Origin: Streptosporangiaceae bacterium
Lineage (GTDB): Bacteria > Actinomycetota > Actinomycetes > Streptosporangiales > Streptosporangiaceae
NCBI GenBank assembly: GCA_030040475.1
Contig: JASHTQ010000681.1
Coordinates: 1-10,465, forward strand
Direction: 5' to 3'
DNA: 10,465 nucleotides
Position numbers and translations under genes: made by a program. The notes beneath the pieces are model-generated. The model saw only the letters and a program-made list of their open reading frames with translations, ran no database searches and was not told the DNA's origin. Positions 1-5,456 of the stretch are shown here, piece after piece (positions within the stretch are counted from its first letter, which is position 1; each line of letters starts with the position of its first letter).

Positions 1-405
1 GGCCGCCGCCGACGCCACCGACCGGCGCAGGGCGGCGCGGGTGATCTCGCGCGCAGGCCGGCCGCCCTCCTGGACGCACACAAGCGCCGCGGCGTCGTCG
101 GCCCCGTGGCGCAGCGCGTGCTGGGCCCAGTTCAGCCGGGCGCCGCTGAACCAGCGGACGTGCGGCATCGGGTCGGCGGTGCGCACCTGCGTCCACGGCG
201 CCGAGAACTCGATCTCGTAGTAGTCGACGACGGAAGTCCAGAACCGGTCCAGGTTTTCCACCGACCAGCCCCACAGGGCGTCGTGGTCGGGGAACGGGCG
301 CCCTTCGCGGACTTCCAGCCAGTTCAGGTACTCGCGGAGCGCTGACCTGTCGATGCGGTCTGCGGTGGGGCTCCAGAGCGGGTCGGTTGCCGGCCGGGGT
401 GCCAT
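1..405 (-). CDS. Acetoacetyl-CoA synthetase, N-terminal part (runs off left edge)
   Basis: This partial gene gives the first 135 residues of an adenylate-forming acyl-CoA ligase, read from an ATG at 405 with no stop before the window edge. It begins MAPRPATDPLWSPTADRI and contains LNWLEVREGRPFPDHDALW, a following segment with FWTSVVDYYEIEFSAPW, and VRWFSGARLNWAQHAL. That order is typical of the N-terminal cap (ACAS_N-like) of acetoacetyl-CoA synthetase rather than acetyl-CoA synthetase. The family activates acetoacetate with ATP and CoA in the cytosol, feeding ketone-body or polyhydroxybutyrate breakdown. The AMP-binding core lies outside the window, so catalytic residues cannot be checked. 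There is no Shine-Dalgarno sequence before the ATG. A TAGAGT hexamer (413-418, minus) sits 7 nt upstream, which fits a leaderless transcript. It is divergent from the F420 oxidoreductase. Confidence 0.82.
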   Translation of the reverse strand, partial: MAPRPATDPLWSPTADRIDRSALREYLNWLEVREGRPFPDHDALWGWSVENLDRFWTSVVDYYEIEFSAPWTQVRTADPMPHVRWFSGARLNWAQHALRHGADDAAALVCVQEGGRPAREITRAALRRSVASAAA

Positions 406-548
406 GGGTCGAACTCTAAAGGCGCCTGGCCGCGATGCGCACCTGCCGGGCGCCAGTTGATAGAGCGTTGAGAATTGTGCGCCATAGTTTGGGCTAACCA
501 GAGAATGCAGCCCTGCGATGCCCAGAGACATCCCGAGGAGGCCGACCG
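406..548. promoter_or_regulatory. Divergent intergenic region between acetoacetyl-CoA synthetase and the F420 oxidoreductase
   Basis: These 143 bp must hold both promoters. On the minus strand TAGAGT (413-418) lies 7 nt before the ATG at 405 and may be the -10 of a leaderless mRNA, although no good -35 is visible. On the plus strand GAGGAG (535-540) is a good ribosome binding site 8 nt before the ATG at 549. TTGATA (457-462) and TTGAGA (468-473) are possible -35 elements, but no -10 at proper spacing convinces me. The stretch 455-495 is AT-richer than its surroundings. Confidence 0.4.
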
Positions 549-1538
549 ATGAAGCTCGCCCTGTACCTTCCGAACTTCCGCGACGAGGTGACCGTCAAGG
601 AACTCGAGGACCTCACCGAGCTTGCCGAGCAGCTCGATTTCGACTCCGTCTGGACCCTGGACCGGGTCTGCGTTCCTGAGGCTTCCGACCGCGTGGAGCT
701 GCAGTACGCCTTCGGCATGATGACCGAGCTTCCGAAGGCCCTGCCGGTCATCGCGCGGGGTAAGTGGTTCCAGGGCATGACGTTGATTCCCTGGCTGGCC
801 GCGAAGACCCAGAAGGTCCGGATCGGGATGAGCATCATCGACACCCCGTACCGGGCGCCGGGCGTGCTCGCCGCCGAGCTGGCCACGCAGGACCACCTGT
901 CCAACGGACGACTCAACGTCGGCATCGGCTCCGGCTGGATGCCCGAGGAGTTCGCCGCGGCCAGCGCCACGGACCTGTTCCCGCGCCGGCATGCCCACGT
1001 GCGCGAGACGATCGAGATCATGCAGGGCATCTGGTCCAACGACCTGTTCGAGTACCACGGTGAGTTCGCGGACTTCCCGCTGGCCGGCTTCGGCCACAAG
1101 CCGCTGCAGCGGCCCGGCCCGCCGATCTACTTCTCCGGATTGAAGGACCCGGCGCGTTCGGCCAAGCGGATCGCGAAGTACGGGCTGCAGGGCTGGATCG
1201 GCATCCAGGACTCCCCGCAGGACATCAAGCGCTGGAAGGGCGAGATGGAGCGCGAGCTCAATGAGCTCGGCAAGACGTTCCCCGACAACTTCGACATGTG
1301 CAGCATGATCTGGTTCGTCATCACCGACGAGCCCATGGACCAGACCCCGGCGGGCAAGGCCACCAACCTGCTGGTGGGTAACGCCCAGCAGATCGAGGAC
1401 ATCCTCAAGCGGTACAAGGAGGCCGGCCTGACGATGCCGCTGCTGTGGCCGCCATTCCGGGACGTGCCGACGTCGAAGACCCTCGATGACCTCAAGCGCC
1501 TGACCGAGGAGATCATGCCGAAGGTCAACGCCGCCTGA
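549..1538 (+). CDS. LLM-class F420-dependent oxidoreductase (luciferase-like)
   Basis: The 329-residue protein belongs to the bacterial luciferase-like superfamily, TIM-barrel enzymes that in actinobacteria mostly use coenzyme F420 for hydride transfer. It opens with the beta strand MKLALYLPNF. It carries KVRIGMSIIDTPYR and then the diagnostic segment SNGRLNVGIGSGW (residues 118-130), the usual flavin/F420 phosphate-binding loop region. PIYFSGLKDPARSAKRIAKY follows in the second half of the barrel, and the C-terminus holds LKRYKEAGLTMPLLWPPF. Length and domain order are normal and the frame is intact. The ATG at 549 has GAGGAG 8 nt upstream. The substrate cannot be told. The gene converges with another F420-type protein gene 11 bp away, which suggests shared cofactor use but not co-transcription. 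Confidence 0.88.
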   Translation: MKLALYLPNFRDEVTVKELEDLTELAEQLDFDSVWTLDRVCVPEASDRVELQYAFGMMTELPKALPVIARGKWFQGMTLIPWLAAKTQKVRIGMSIIDTPYRAPGVLAAELATQDHLSNGRLNVGIGSGWMPEEFAAASATDLFPRRHAHVRETIEIMQGIWSNDLFEYHGEFADFPLAGFGHKPLQRPGPPIYFSGLKDPARSAKRIAKYGLQGWIGIQDSPQDIKRWKGEMERELNELGKTFPDNFDMCSMIWFVITDEPMDQTPAGKATNLLVGNAQQIEDILKRYKEAGLTMPLLWPPFRDVPTSKTLDDLKRLTEEIMPKVNAA

Positions 1539-1549
1539 CCCTCAGGCGA

Positions 1550-1978
1550 TCACTGCTCGGCAGCGGACCAGCCCGTCACGGCCACGATGCGGCAGACGAG
1601 CACCCGGTAGAAGGGCCGGCCCGCGTACTGCGGCACGGTGCGCTCAAGTCGTGCAGCCAGGTCGTCCGTCAATGACAACGGTGGATGCGGCACATGCTGG
1701 AGGTCCGCCCGCACCCACCACAGGCGCGACCAGTCGTCGGCATCCCAGTGCTCGACAAGCAGGGTGGCGCGCGGGTCTGCCGCAAGGTTGTCCTCGCGCT
1801 TCAGGCGCGTCGAGGCCTTGGGCTTGACGCGGTCGATCGGCACGCCGACGTGGCCGTCGTCGGTCACGGCGTACAGGCAGGGCTGCGGGTCGGGACCGCG
1901 TACCGGGTGCACGGTGCACAGCACGCCATGGACGTGCGCGATCAGGCGCGCGCGGGCTTCTTCTGCGGTCAACCTCAC
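1550..1978 (-). CDS. PPOX-class F420-dependent protein (Rv0121c-like)
   Basis: This 142-residue split-barrel protein of the pyridoxamine 5'-phosphate oxidase superfamily matches the actinobacterial Rv0121c-type subgroup (TIGR03668). Visible hallmarks are a short N-terminal helix (LTAEEARARLIAH), the strand DGHVGVPIDRVKPK (residues 41-54), LKREDNLAADPRATLLVEHW (59-78) and WSRLWWVRAD (83-92). Proteins of this group bind F420 or a flavin on the barrel dimer interface; the substrate is generally unknown. The start is a GTG at 1978 with GGAGG (1985-1989, minus strand) 6 nt upstream, which settles the start. Its 3' end faces the LLM oxidoreductase. Size is normal for the subgroup. Confidence 0.87.
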   Translation of the reverse strand: MRLTAEEARARLIAHVHGVLCTVHPVRGPDPQPCLYAVTDDGHVGVPIDRVKPKASTRLKREDNLAADPRATLLVEHWDADDWSRLWWVRADLQHVPHPPLSLTDDLAARLERTVPQYAGRPFYRVLVCRIVAVTGWSAAEQ

Positions 1979-2233
1979 CGCGGGCCTCCGGCAGTCGAGA
2001 ACGGGCGGCTGTCATGTGCCGGCTTCGCCGGCCTCACCCTTGCGACGATAGAACGCGGCACGCCTAAACGGCGTTCGCCGGGCGCGGCCGCGCGGAGCTG
2101 GCCGCATACGCGCCGGCAGCACCCGGCTGCCTTGACTCGAGCTGACCGAGCGCGCACGGTCTTGCCCGTCTGCGGAGACCGGCTCCCGGTAGGCTCAGGG
2201 GGAACTCTGGCAAGATGACCAAGGGAGCGTCCC
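1979..2233. other. Intergenic region between divergent PPOX and MarR genes
   Basis: These 255 bp hold the ribosome binding sites of both neighbours: GGAGG on the minus strand at 1985-1989 and AAGGGAG on the plus strand at 2221-2227. A small inverted repeat, GAACGC (2051-2056) and GCGTTC (2071-2076), separated by 14 nt, lies mid-region. TTGACT (2132-2137) and TAGGCT (2190-2195) look like promoter hexamers but are not spaced correctly to each other. No convincing gene is present. Confidence 0.3.
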
Positions 2234-2650
2234 TTGACACAGCCCACCCGGCCGGACTTCCAGAACCTGCTGGCCTTTCGCGTTGCCCTGCGCCGTTTCC
2301 AGCGCTGGAGCGAGGATCAGGCCGGCGCGGTCGGCCTGACCCACGTCCAGCATCAGCTCCTGGTGGCGATCAAGGGTCATCCCGGCGACCGGCCGCCGTC
2401 GATGCGCGAGATAGCCGAGTACCTCCTGCTGCAAAGCCACAGCGCGGTCGGGCTGGTCGACCGCGCAGAGGCGGCCGGGTTCGTGCGTCGCCGGCCGGAC
2501 ACCGACGATGCCCGGGTCGTCCGCGTCGAGCTGACCGAGGAGGGCGACCGGCTTGTGACGGAGCTGACCAAGGTCACCCTGACCGAGATGCGCAAGCTGG
2601 CGATCGCGCTCAACAACGTGCTGCTCCTGCACGAGGAGCAGATCAGCTGA
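2234..2650 (+). CDS. MarR-family transcriptional regulator (first copy)
   Basis: The 138-residue winged-helix protein starts at a TTG (2234) with AAGGGAG 6 nt upstream. The nearby ATG at 2215 is out of frame. Helix 1 (FQNLLAFRVALRRFQRW) and LTHVQHQLLVAIKGHP form the dimer/scaffold part. PSMREIAEYLLLQSHSAVGL (55-74) is the helix-turn-helix, and RRPDTDDARVVRVELTEEG (86-104) is the wing with the D-x-x-D-x-R pattern typical of MarR proteins. The C-terminal helix ends LLHEEQIS. Such proteins are usually ligand-responsive repressors of their own promoter and a neighbour. The target is not evident: the PPOX gene is divergent 255 bp away, and the downstream gene is 431 bp off. Confidence 0.88.
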   Translation: MTQPTRPDFQNLLAFRVALRRFQRWSEDQAGAVGLTHVQHQLLVAIKGHPGDRPPSMREIAEYLLLQSHSAVGLVDRAEAAGFVRRRPDTDDARVVRVELTEEGDRLVTELTKVTLTEMRKLAIALNNVLLLHEEQIS

Positions 2651-2732
2651 GCCTCGCCGAGCATCGGGCAGGCGATCAGGCCACGGGTGACATCGCCAGG
2701 CGATGTGTCCCGCCCGCCCTGCGGTAGCCGGG

Positions 2733-2750
2733 CTGTGCACCAATGCACAG
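2733..2750 (+). terminator. Candidate hairpin downstream of first marR gene
   Basis: CTGTGCA and TGCACAG (2733-2739, 2744-2750) form a perfect 7-bp stem around a CCAA loop, 83 nt after the MarR stop. Only a short TT follows, so this is at best a weak intrinsic terminator of the U-poor kind common in actinobacteria. It could equally be an operator. Confidence 0.35.
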
Positions 2751-2757
2751 TTACCTC

Positions 2758-2784
2758 GTATCACGACGTATAAGCTGGTGATAC
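2758..2784. promoter_or_regulatory. Inverted repeat GTATCAC-N13-GTGATAC, candidate operator
   Basis: Perfect 7-bp arms flank a 13-nt spacer that contains TATAAG (2769-2774), similar to a -10 box. Flanking CTCG and CCGAG extend the symmetry with a 2-nt slip. No -35 is clear. Such geometry fits a repressor site over a promoter, but no gene starts directly downstream. Confidence 0.3.
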
Positions 2785-2850
2785 CCGAGAAACGTCGTTT
2801 CGGCGCAGGACCGGTAGCACGGTGCGGTGGCTGGTGTCCTCCATCTCGAA

Positions 2851-2890
2851 GGCGGTGGCGGTGGCGGTGGCGGTGGCGAAGGCGGTGGCG
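2851..2890 (+). repeat. GGCGGT hexanucleotide tandem repeat
   Basis: Four full GGCGGT units plus GGCG run from 2851 to 2878. After GAA-type interruption the motif resumes as GGCGGTGGCG (2881-2890). CGAAGGCGGTGGCG occurs twice. This is a short simple repeat, likely slippage-prone and variable between strains. Confidence 0.75.
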
Positions 2891-2983
2891 ACCTTGCCGA
2901 GCGAGCGGCTACGGTTTCCGTGCCGTCCCATTACCAGTCGTAGTGCGACATAAGCGGCCAGGGCATGCGCTCTGCCGTCGGGT

Positions 2984-3020
2984 GTTATATTGCCACCAGC
3001 AACACTTGTCTATGGCAATA
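2984..3020. promoter_or_regulatory. AT-rich inverted repeat TATTGCCA/TGGCAATA with overlapping promoter hexamers
   Basis: Perfect 8-bp arms at 2988-2995 and 3013-3020 are 17 nt apart. On the minus strand TAGACA (3007-3012) and TATAAC (2984-2989) are spaced by exactly 17 nt, a good sigma-70-like promoter directed away from the CtaG gene. On the plus strand TATATT (2986-2991) could serve as a -10 for the CtaG gene at 3082, but its -35 is poor. I read this as a candidate operator controlling the CtaG gene; the binding protein is unknown. Confidence 0.4.
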
Positions 3021-3081
3021 CTCGCAGCCCCGTTGAGCAGGTACTCATCACGGCACGCCGTCCGGTCGGAAGGATTACGCA

Positions 3082-3804
3082 GTGCCAGCAATGGTGCCGC
3101 GTCCGCGGCTCTTGCCCGGCATCGCCGCGGTCATCGTGATCGGAGGCATGCTGCTGCCGCCAGCGGCTGGCGATGCGCGTCAGTACGTCTTCGTGCAGGC
3201 GCTGCAGTTCGCGATCTTCGCTGTTGCCGGGCCGGCGTTGCTGGTACTGGCCGTGCCGCGGCACACTCGCGCGCCGCGGCCGCCTGGCGCTGTCCGGCCC
3301 GCTGCCCGTGCCGTGATACGGCTGGCCGCCTTCATCGCCGTCACGGTCACCTGGCGGTTGCCGGCCGCCGTTAATGCGCTGGCCCGCCACCCTGCCCTGG
3401 CTGCCGCCGAGATGATCACGTCGCTCGCCGTCGGCACCGGAATCTGGGCCGAGCTGGCCGGCTCGCGCCCGGCCGCAGGTCAGCTGCCGCGCCCGGCACG
3501 TGCCGCCATCGCGGCGGCGGCCACGTGGACGATCTGGGTGCTCGCCTACCTCACCGGCATGTCCGGTACGTTCCGGTTCGGCGCCTACCACCACGGCGCG
3601 CCGGGCGGCCTGGGTGCCGCCGCGGACCAGCAGATCGCCGCGGCCATCTTGTGGGCAGTGCCAGCGGTGTGCTTCGTCCCTGTCGTGTACGTGACGGTCA
3701 TCGGGTGGCTGGGCGGCGATACCGGCTCCCCGACGGGCCGGCACCCGGCCGCTCCAGCCAGCGCACCAGGCAACTGGCCCCGGCCGCCGCGAGGCTGGCG
3801 CTGA
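3082..3804 (+). CDS. CtaG-like integral membrane protein (cytochrome c oxidase assembly family, histidine-poor variant)
   Basis: The 240-residue polytopic membrane protein starts at a GTG (3082) with GGAAGGA 8 nt upstream; the ATG at 3091 is a less likely start. Hydrophobic segments include LLPGIAAVIVIGGMLLPP, FVQALQFAIFAVAGPALLVL, a third around FIAVTVTWRLPAAVN, EMITSLAVGTGIWAEL, AAAATWTIWVLAYLTG and QQIAAAILWAVPAVCFVPVV. Their order and the late D-Q-Q followed by I-L-W match caa3-type CtaG proteins, which help insert copper into cytochrome oxidase. In ordinary members His residues occur in the equivalents of QALQF, WRLP and AEMIT. Here these positions are Q, R and M, so a copper role is doubtful. 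The MarR gene follows 28 nt later on the same strand and may be co-regulated. Confidence 0.68.
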   Translation: MPAMVPRPRLLPGIAAVIVIGGMLLPPAAGDARQYVFVQALQFAIFAVAGPALLVLAVPRHTRAPRPPGAVRPAARAVIRLAAFIAVTVTWRLPAAVNALARHPALAAAEMITSLAVGTGIWAELAGSRPAAGQLPRPARAAIAAAATWTIWVLAYLTGMSGTFRFGAYHHGAPGGLGAAADQQIAAAILWAVPAVCFVPVVYVTVIGWLGGDTGSPTGRHPAAPASAPGNWPRPPRGWR

Positions 3805-3821
3805 CCTTGCGACCTTCCGGT

Positions 3822-3827
3822 GATAAT
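3822..3827 (+). promoter_or_regulatory. Possible -10 box GATAAT for a leaderless marR transcript
   Basis: GATAAT matches the TATAAT consensus at five of six positions and ends 5 nt before the GTG at 3833. There is no Shine-Dalgarno sequence before that GTG. This arrangement fits a leaderless mRNA starting at the GTG; the -35 is not clear. Confidence 0.35.
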
Positions 3828-3832
3828 TGGCT

Positions 3833-4345
3833 GTGCCGGATTCGACTTCTCACGACGAGCTGTCCCCGGCTGCCGCGGATACGACCGCCGACGAGCTGGT
3901 GGATACGGTGCTCGCGGCGAGCCGGGCGCTGGTCGCGGTGGCAGCGCGGTCGCTGGCGGTGGTCGGCGACGAGGTGACGCTGCCCCAGTACCGGGCGCTG
4001 GTGGTGCTGGCCGCCCGCGGGCCGCAGGGCACCGCCGAGCTGGCAGCGGCGCTGGCGGTCAACCCGTCGACGGCTACCCGGATGTGTGACCGGCTGGTGC
4101 GCAAGGGCCTGGTTCGCCGGCACCGGCAGGCTGGTGACCGCCGCTCGGTCCGGATCGCGTTGACCACGCAGGGCCGGGACCTGGTCGCCGGGGTGACCCG
4201 GCGGCGCCGAGCCGAGCTGGCGCGGCTGCTCGCCGGGCTGCCGCCCAGCCAGCACCAGCCGGTGATCGCGGCGTTCCGGGCCTTCGCGGCGGCGGCCGGG
4301 GAGCTTCCGCAGCCCGGCGCGGCACTCGGGTGGGCGGGCCCGTAA
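3833..4345 (+). CDS. MarR-family transcriptional regulator (second copy)
   Basis: This winged-helix protein has 170 residues from the GTG at 3833; a TTG at 3827 is an in-frame alternative adding two residues. LTLPQYRALVVLAARGPQ-like helices (residues 49-65) precede the helix-turn-helix TAELAAALAVNPSTATRMCD (67-86). The recognition helix is followed by LVRKGLVRRHRQAGDRRSVR and the wing strand IALTTQGRDL. The G-D-R-R-S pattern is a standard MarR wing. It lies 28 nt after the CtaG-like gene and may regulate it or be co-transcribed with it. Its 3' end converges on the EF-Tu-III-like gene with a 17-bp gap. It shares little with the first MarR beyond the fold, so this is not a recent duplication. 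Confidence 0.87.
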   Translation: MPDSTSHDELSPAAADTTADELVDTVLAASRALVAVAARSLAVVGDEVTLPQYRALVVLAARGPQGTAELAAALAVNPSTATRMCDRLVRKGLVRRHRQAGDRRSVRIALTTQGRDLVAGVTRRRRAELARLLAGLPPSQHQPVIAAFRAFAAAAGELPQPGAALGWAGP

Positions 4346-4362
4346 CCGTCATCGGGCAGCGG

Positions 4363-4680
4363 CTAGACGAACAGGCGGCGGGTGACGATGCCGTGTCCGA
4401 CGTCGCCACCCAGCCACAGATCGAAGCGGCCGCCGATGTGCAGGTAGTCGGCGACGTCATCGCCGGCCAGCCGCAGCGTTATGAGCAGCTGACGGCCGTG
4501 CGGCCGGAACGGGACCTCGTCCTCGCAGCTGACCAGGGCGCTGAAGATCTGGCTGTGCCCGGTCTGGTCGTTCTGCCCTCGCAGCACGATGCGGCGCGGC
4601 GCGAAGCCCAGCCCGACGTCCGGGCCGCCGTCGCTGTCTGCGGCCATGGTGACCAGAGCCTGGAACTTGTATCGCTTCAC
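4363..4680 (-). CDS. Small orphan protein resembling EF-Tu domain III
   Basis: I choose the GTG at 4680, preceded by GAGGTG 5-6 nt away, giving 105 residues. The frame is open further upstream to 4920, but that part reads like non-coding DNA. The protein is beta-rich: YKFQALVTMAADSDGGP (4-20), RRIVLRGQNDQTGHSQIF (29-46), FSALVSCEDEVPFRPHGRQL (46-65), LITLRLAGDDVADYL (66-80) and GRFDLWLGGDVGHGIVTRR (84-102). The ending parallels EF-Tu domain III, where a G-x-R-F strand, a GG turn and G-x-G-V-V-T close the barrel. I infer a stand-alone beta-barrel of that type, without any GTPase domain. Similar short proteins are, to my recollection, scattered in actinobacteria with no known role. A strong palindrome lies 41 nt upstream. 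Confidence 0.6.
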   Translation of the reverse strand: MKRYKFQALVTMAADSDGGPDVGLGFAPRRIVLRGQNDQTGHSQIFSALVSCEDEVPFRPHGRQLLITLRLAGDDVADYLHIGGRFDLWLGGDVGHGIVTRRLFV

Positions 4681-4720
4681 ATCTTCACCTCGGCTCGTTA
4701 GGGCGGTCAGCCGATGACTC

Positions 4721-4737
4721 ATATCGTACAACGATAT
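4721..4737. promoter_or_regulatory. Palindrome ATATCGT-ACA-ACGATAT, candidate repressor operator (copy 1)
   Basis: Perfect 7-bp arms surround a 3-nt centre in an AT-rich island. It sits 41 nt upstream of the GTG of the EF-Tu-III-like gene, in the expected promoter zone. TACGAT/GATATG hexamers within it could be the -10. The symmetry resembles operators of PadR- or TetR-type dimers, but no such regulator is adjacent except the TetR 1 kb away. A second, imperfect copy lies at 4910-4926. Confidence 0.5.
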
Positions 4738-4867
4738 ATTGGCCTGGGCCAGGCGGAACTCCGCACGAACGTCCGGCAGCAGGCAACACGGCCCGGCAGA
4801 TGGCGCGGGGGACCGTCGTCGGCGAGCTGTTCGGTCTGCATCCGGCACAAGAAACCATCCGTGAGGA

Positions 4868-5119
4868 CTACGGTACGGACGCGGATAACCAGACCTTAAC
4901 TGGCAAGTTATATCGTGCAACGACGTGAAGTTCCCGAAGCCGAAGGAGCCTGCCAGGTGGATTCCGTGCCGTCGGCACTGGGCCTTGTGGCGCCAGCGCC
5001 GCCGCGACCGCGTGCTGCCGTTCCGCGGCCTCCTGCAGCGCTTCGTACCGTTCTACTGACACAAGCACCGCCTCCGCACCGTCAGCCTGGCTTTCTCGGC
5101 TGGGTCCCGGACTGGCCAT
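4868..5119 (-). pseudogene. Probable fragment of a Phd/YefM-type antitoxin
   Basis: The frame from ATG 5119 gives 83 residues. Residues 14-36 (GAEAVLVSVERYEALQEAAE plus a few more) match the conserved core of Phd/YefM antitoxins, where a Gly-x-Pro/Ala strand is followed by A-V-L-V-S-x-x-x-Y-x-x-L. The N-terminal part that normally binds DNA is replaced by an unrelated Ser/Pro-rich stretch, and the part after residue 45 is Pro/Arg-rich and not antitoxin-like. I therefore read it as a remnant. No PIN, RelE or Doc toxin frame is visible on either side. AAGG stands before the ATG, so expression of a short peptide is not excluded. The match is short and could be chance. Confidence 0.35.
4910..4926. 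promoter_or_regulatory. Imperfect palindrome ATATCGT-GCA-ACGACGT (copy 2)
   Basis: This shares TATCGT(A/G)CAACGA with the site at 4721-4737 (12 of 13 identical), in the same orientation and 189 bp away. Its right arm is degraded. No intact gene now starts beside it, so it may have served a gene that has since decayed, or the pair may act together. Confidence 0.42.
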
Positions 5120-5138
5120 TCGTGGCCTTCGCGCCCGG

Positions 5139-5393
5139 CTGAATTTCTACGTCCGCGAGGACCGCATCCTGGCGCACGTGCCCGCCCTCCACCTGCTGCT
5201 CACCGAGCCCGCCGGAAACCAGCACAGACGGCGCACCCGCCGCGGAATCGACGTCCGGCACCGGGCCACCGCCGAGGACGTGGCCGGTTACCTGTGCGAA
5301 CAGCAGATCACGCTCACCTACGACGCGGCCACTGGAACCCTGCACGCTGGAACTGGCGCCGCCGCCCGGACCATCACCCCGAAGGCAAGCTAA
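5139..5393 (+). pseudogene. C-terminal relic of a serine recombinase-like protein
   Basis: The frame ending at TAA 5391-5393 reads NFYVREDRILAHVPALHLLL, then a basic RRRTRRGIDV and finally EQQITLTYDAATGTLHAGTG ending ITPKAS. The YVRED-x-I/L-L pattern is the segment that follows the zinc ribbon in large serine recombinases of actinobacteria. The rest resembles the C-terminal tail of one such group as I remember it. Nothing upstream (resolvase catalytic domain, Cys-rich ribbon) is present. The frame in front of 5139 overlaps the antitoxin fragment on the other strand and reads as filler. A GTG at 5178 could start a 71-residue peptide, but no ribosome binding site supports it. Most likely this is the surviving 3' end of a lost integrase gene. 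Confidence 0.5.
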
Positions 5394-5456
5394 CCGAGCC
5401 CTCAGCGGCCGAATCCAGGAAGGAGAAGTCCGAAAACCGCGCCGGTCGCCCGGCCC

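Larger units (their letters stand above)
2651..3081. other. 431-bp intergenic region with repeats and inverted repeats
   Basis: No gene is secure here. The region holds the 2733-2750 hairpin, an inverted repeat GTATCAC/GTGATAC (2758-2764 and 2778-2784, 13 nt apart) around a TATAAG hexamer (2769-2774), a GGCGGT hexanucleotide repeat (2851-2878), and a second inverted repeat TATTGCCA/TGGCAATA (2988-2995 and 3013-3020). Base composition around 2740-2795 and 2980-3020 is noticeably AT-richer than the genes on either side. A 43-codon frame from GTG 2822 to TAA 2953 reads through the repeat as alternating Val-Ala. It has no convincing ribosome binding site and I do not call it a gene. Confidence 0.45.

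Noticed and set aside
324..1099. Two long open frames on the minus strand opposite the F420 oxidoreductase and its upstream region
   Set aside because: They lie antisense to well-matched genes, read as Arg/Ser/Gly/Pro-rich filler, and show no family motifs. High GC produces such shadows.
2851..2890. CRISPR array or phase-variable gene at the GGCGGT repeat
   Set aside because: The unit is six bases with no spacers, and it is not inside a supported gene.
4800..4928. A 42-residue frame beginning MARGTVVGELFGLHPAQETI
   Set aside because: It has fairly natural composition and ends inside the second palindrome, but it has no ribosome binding site and no family I can name. It may be a gene fragment, but I cannot support a call.
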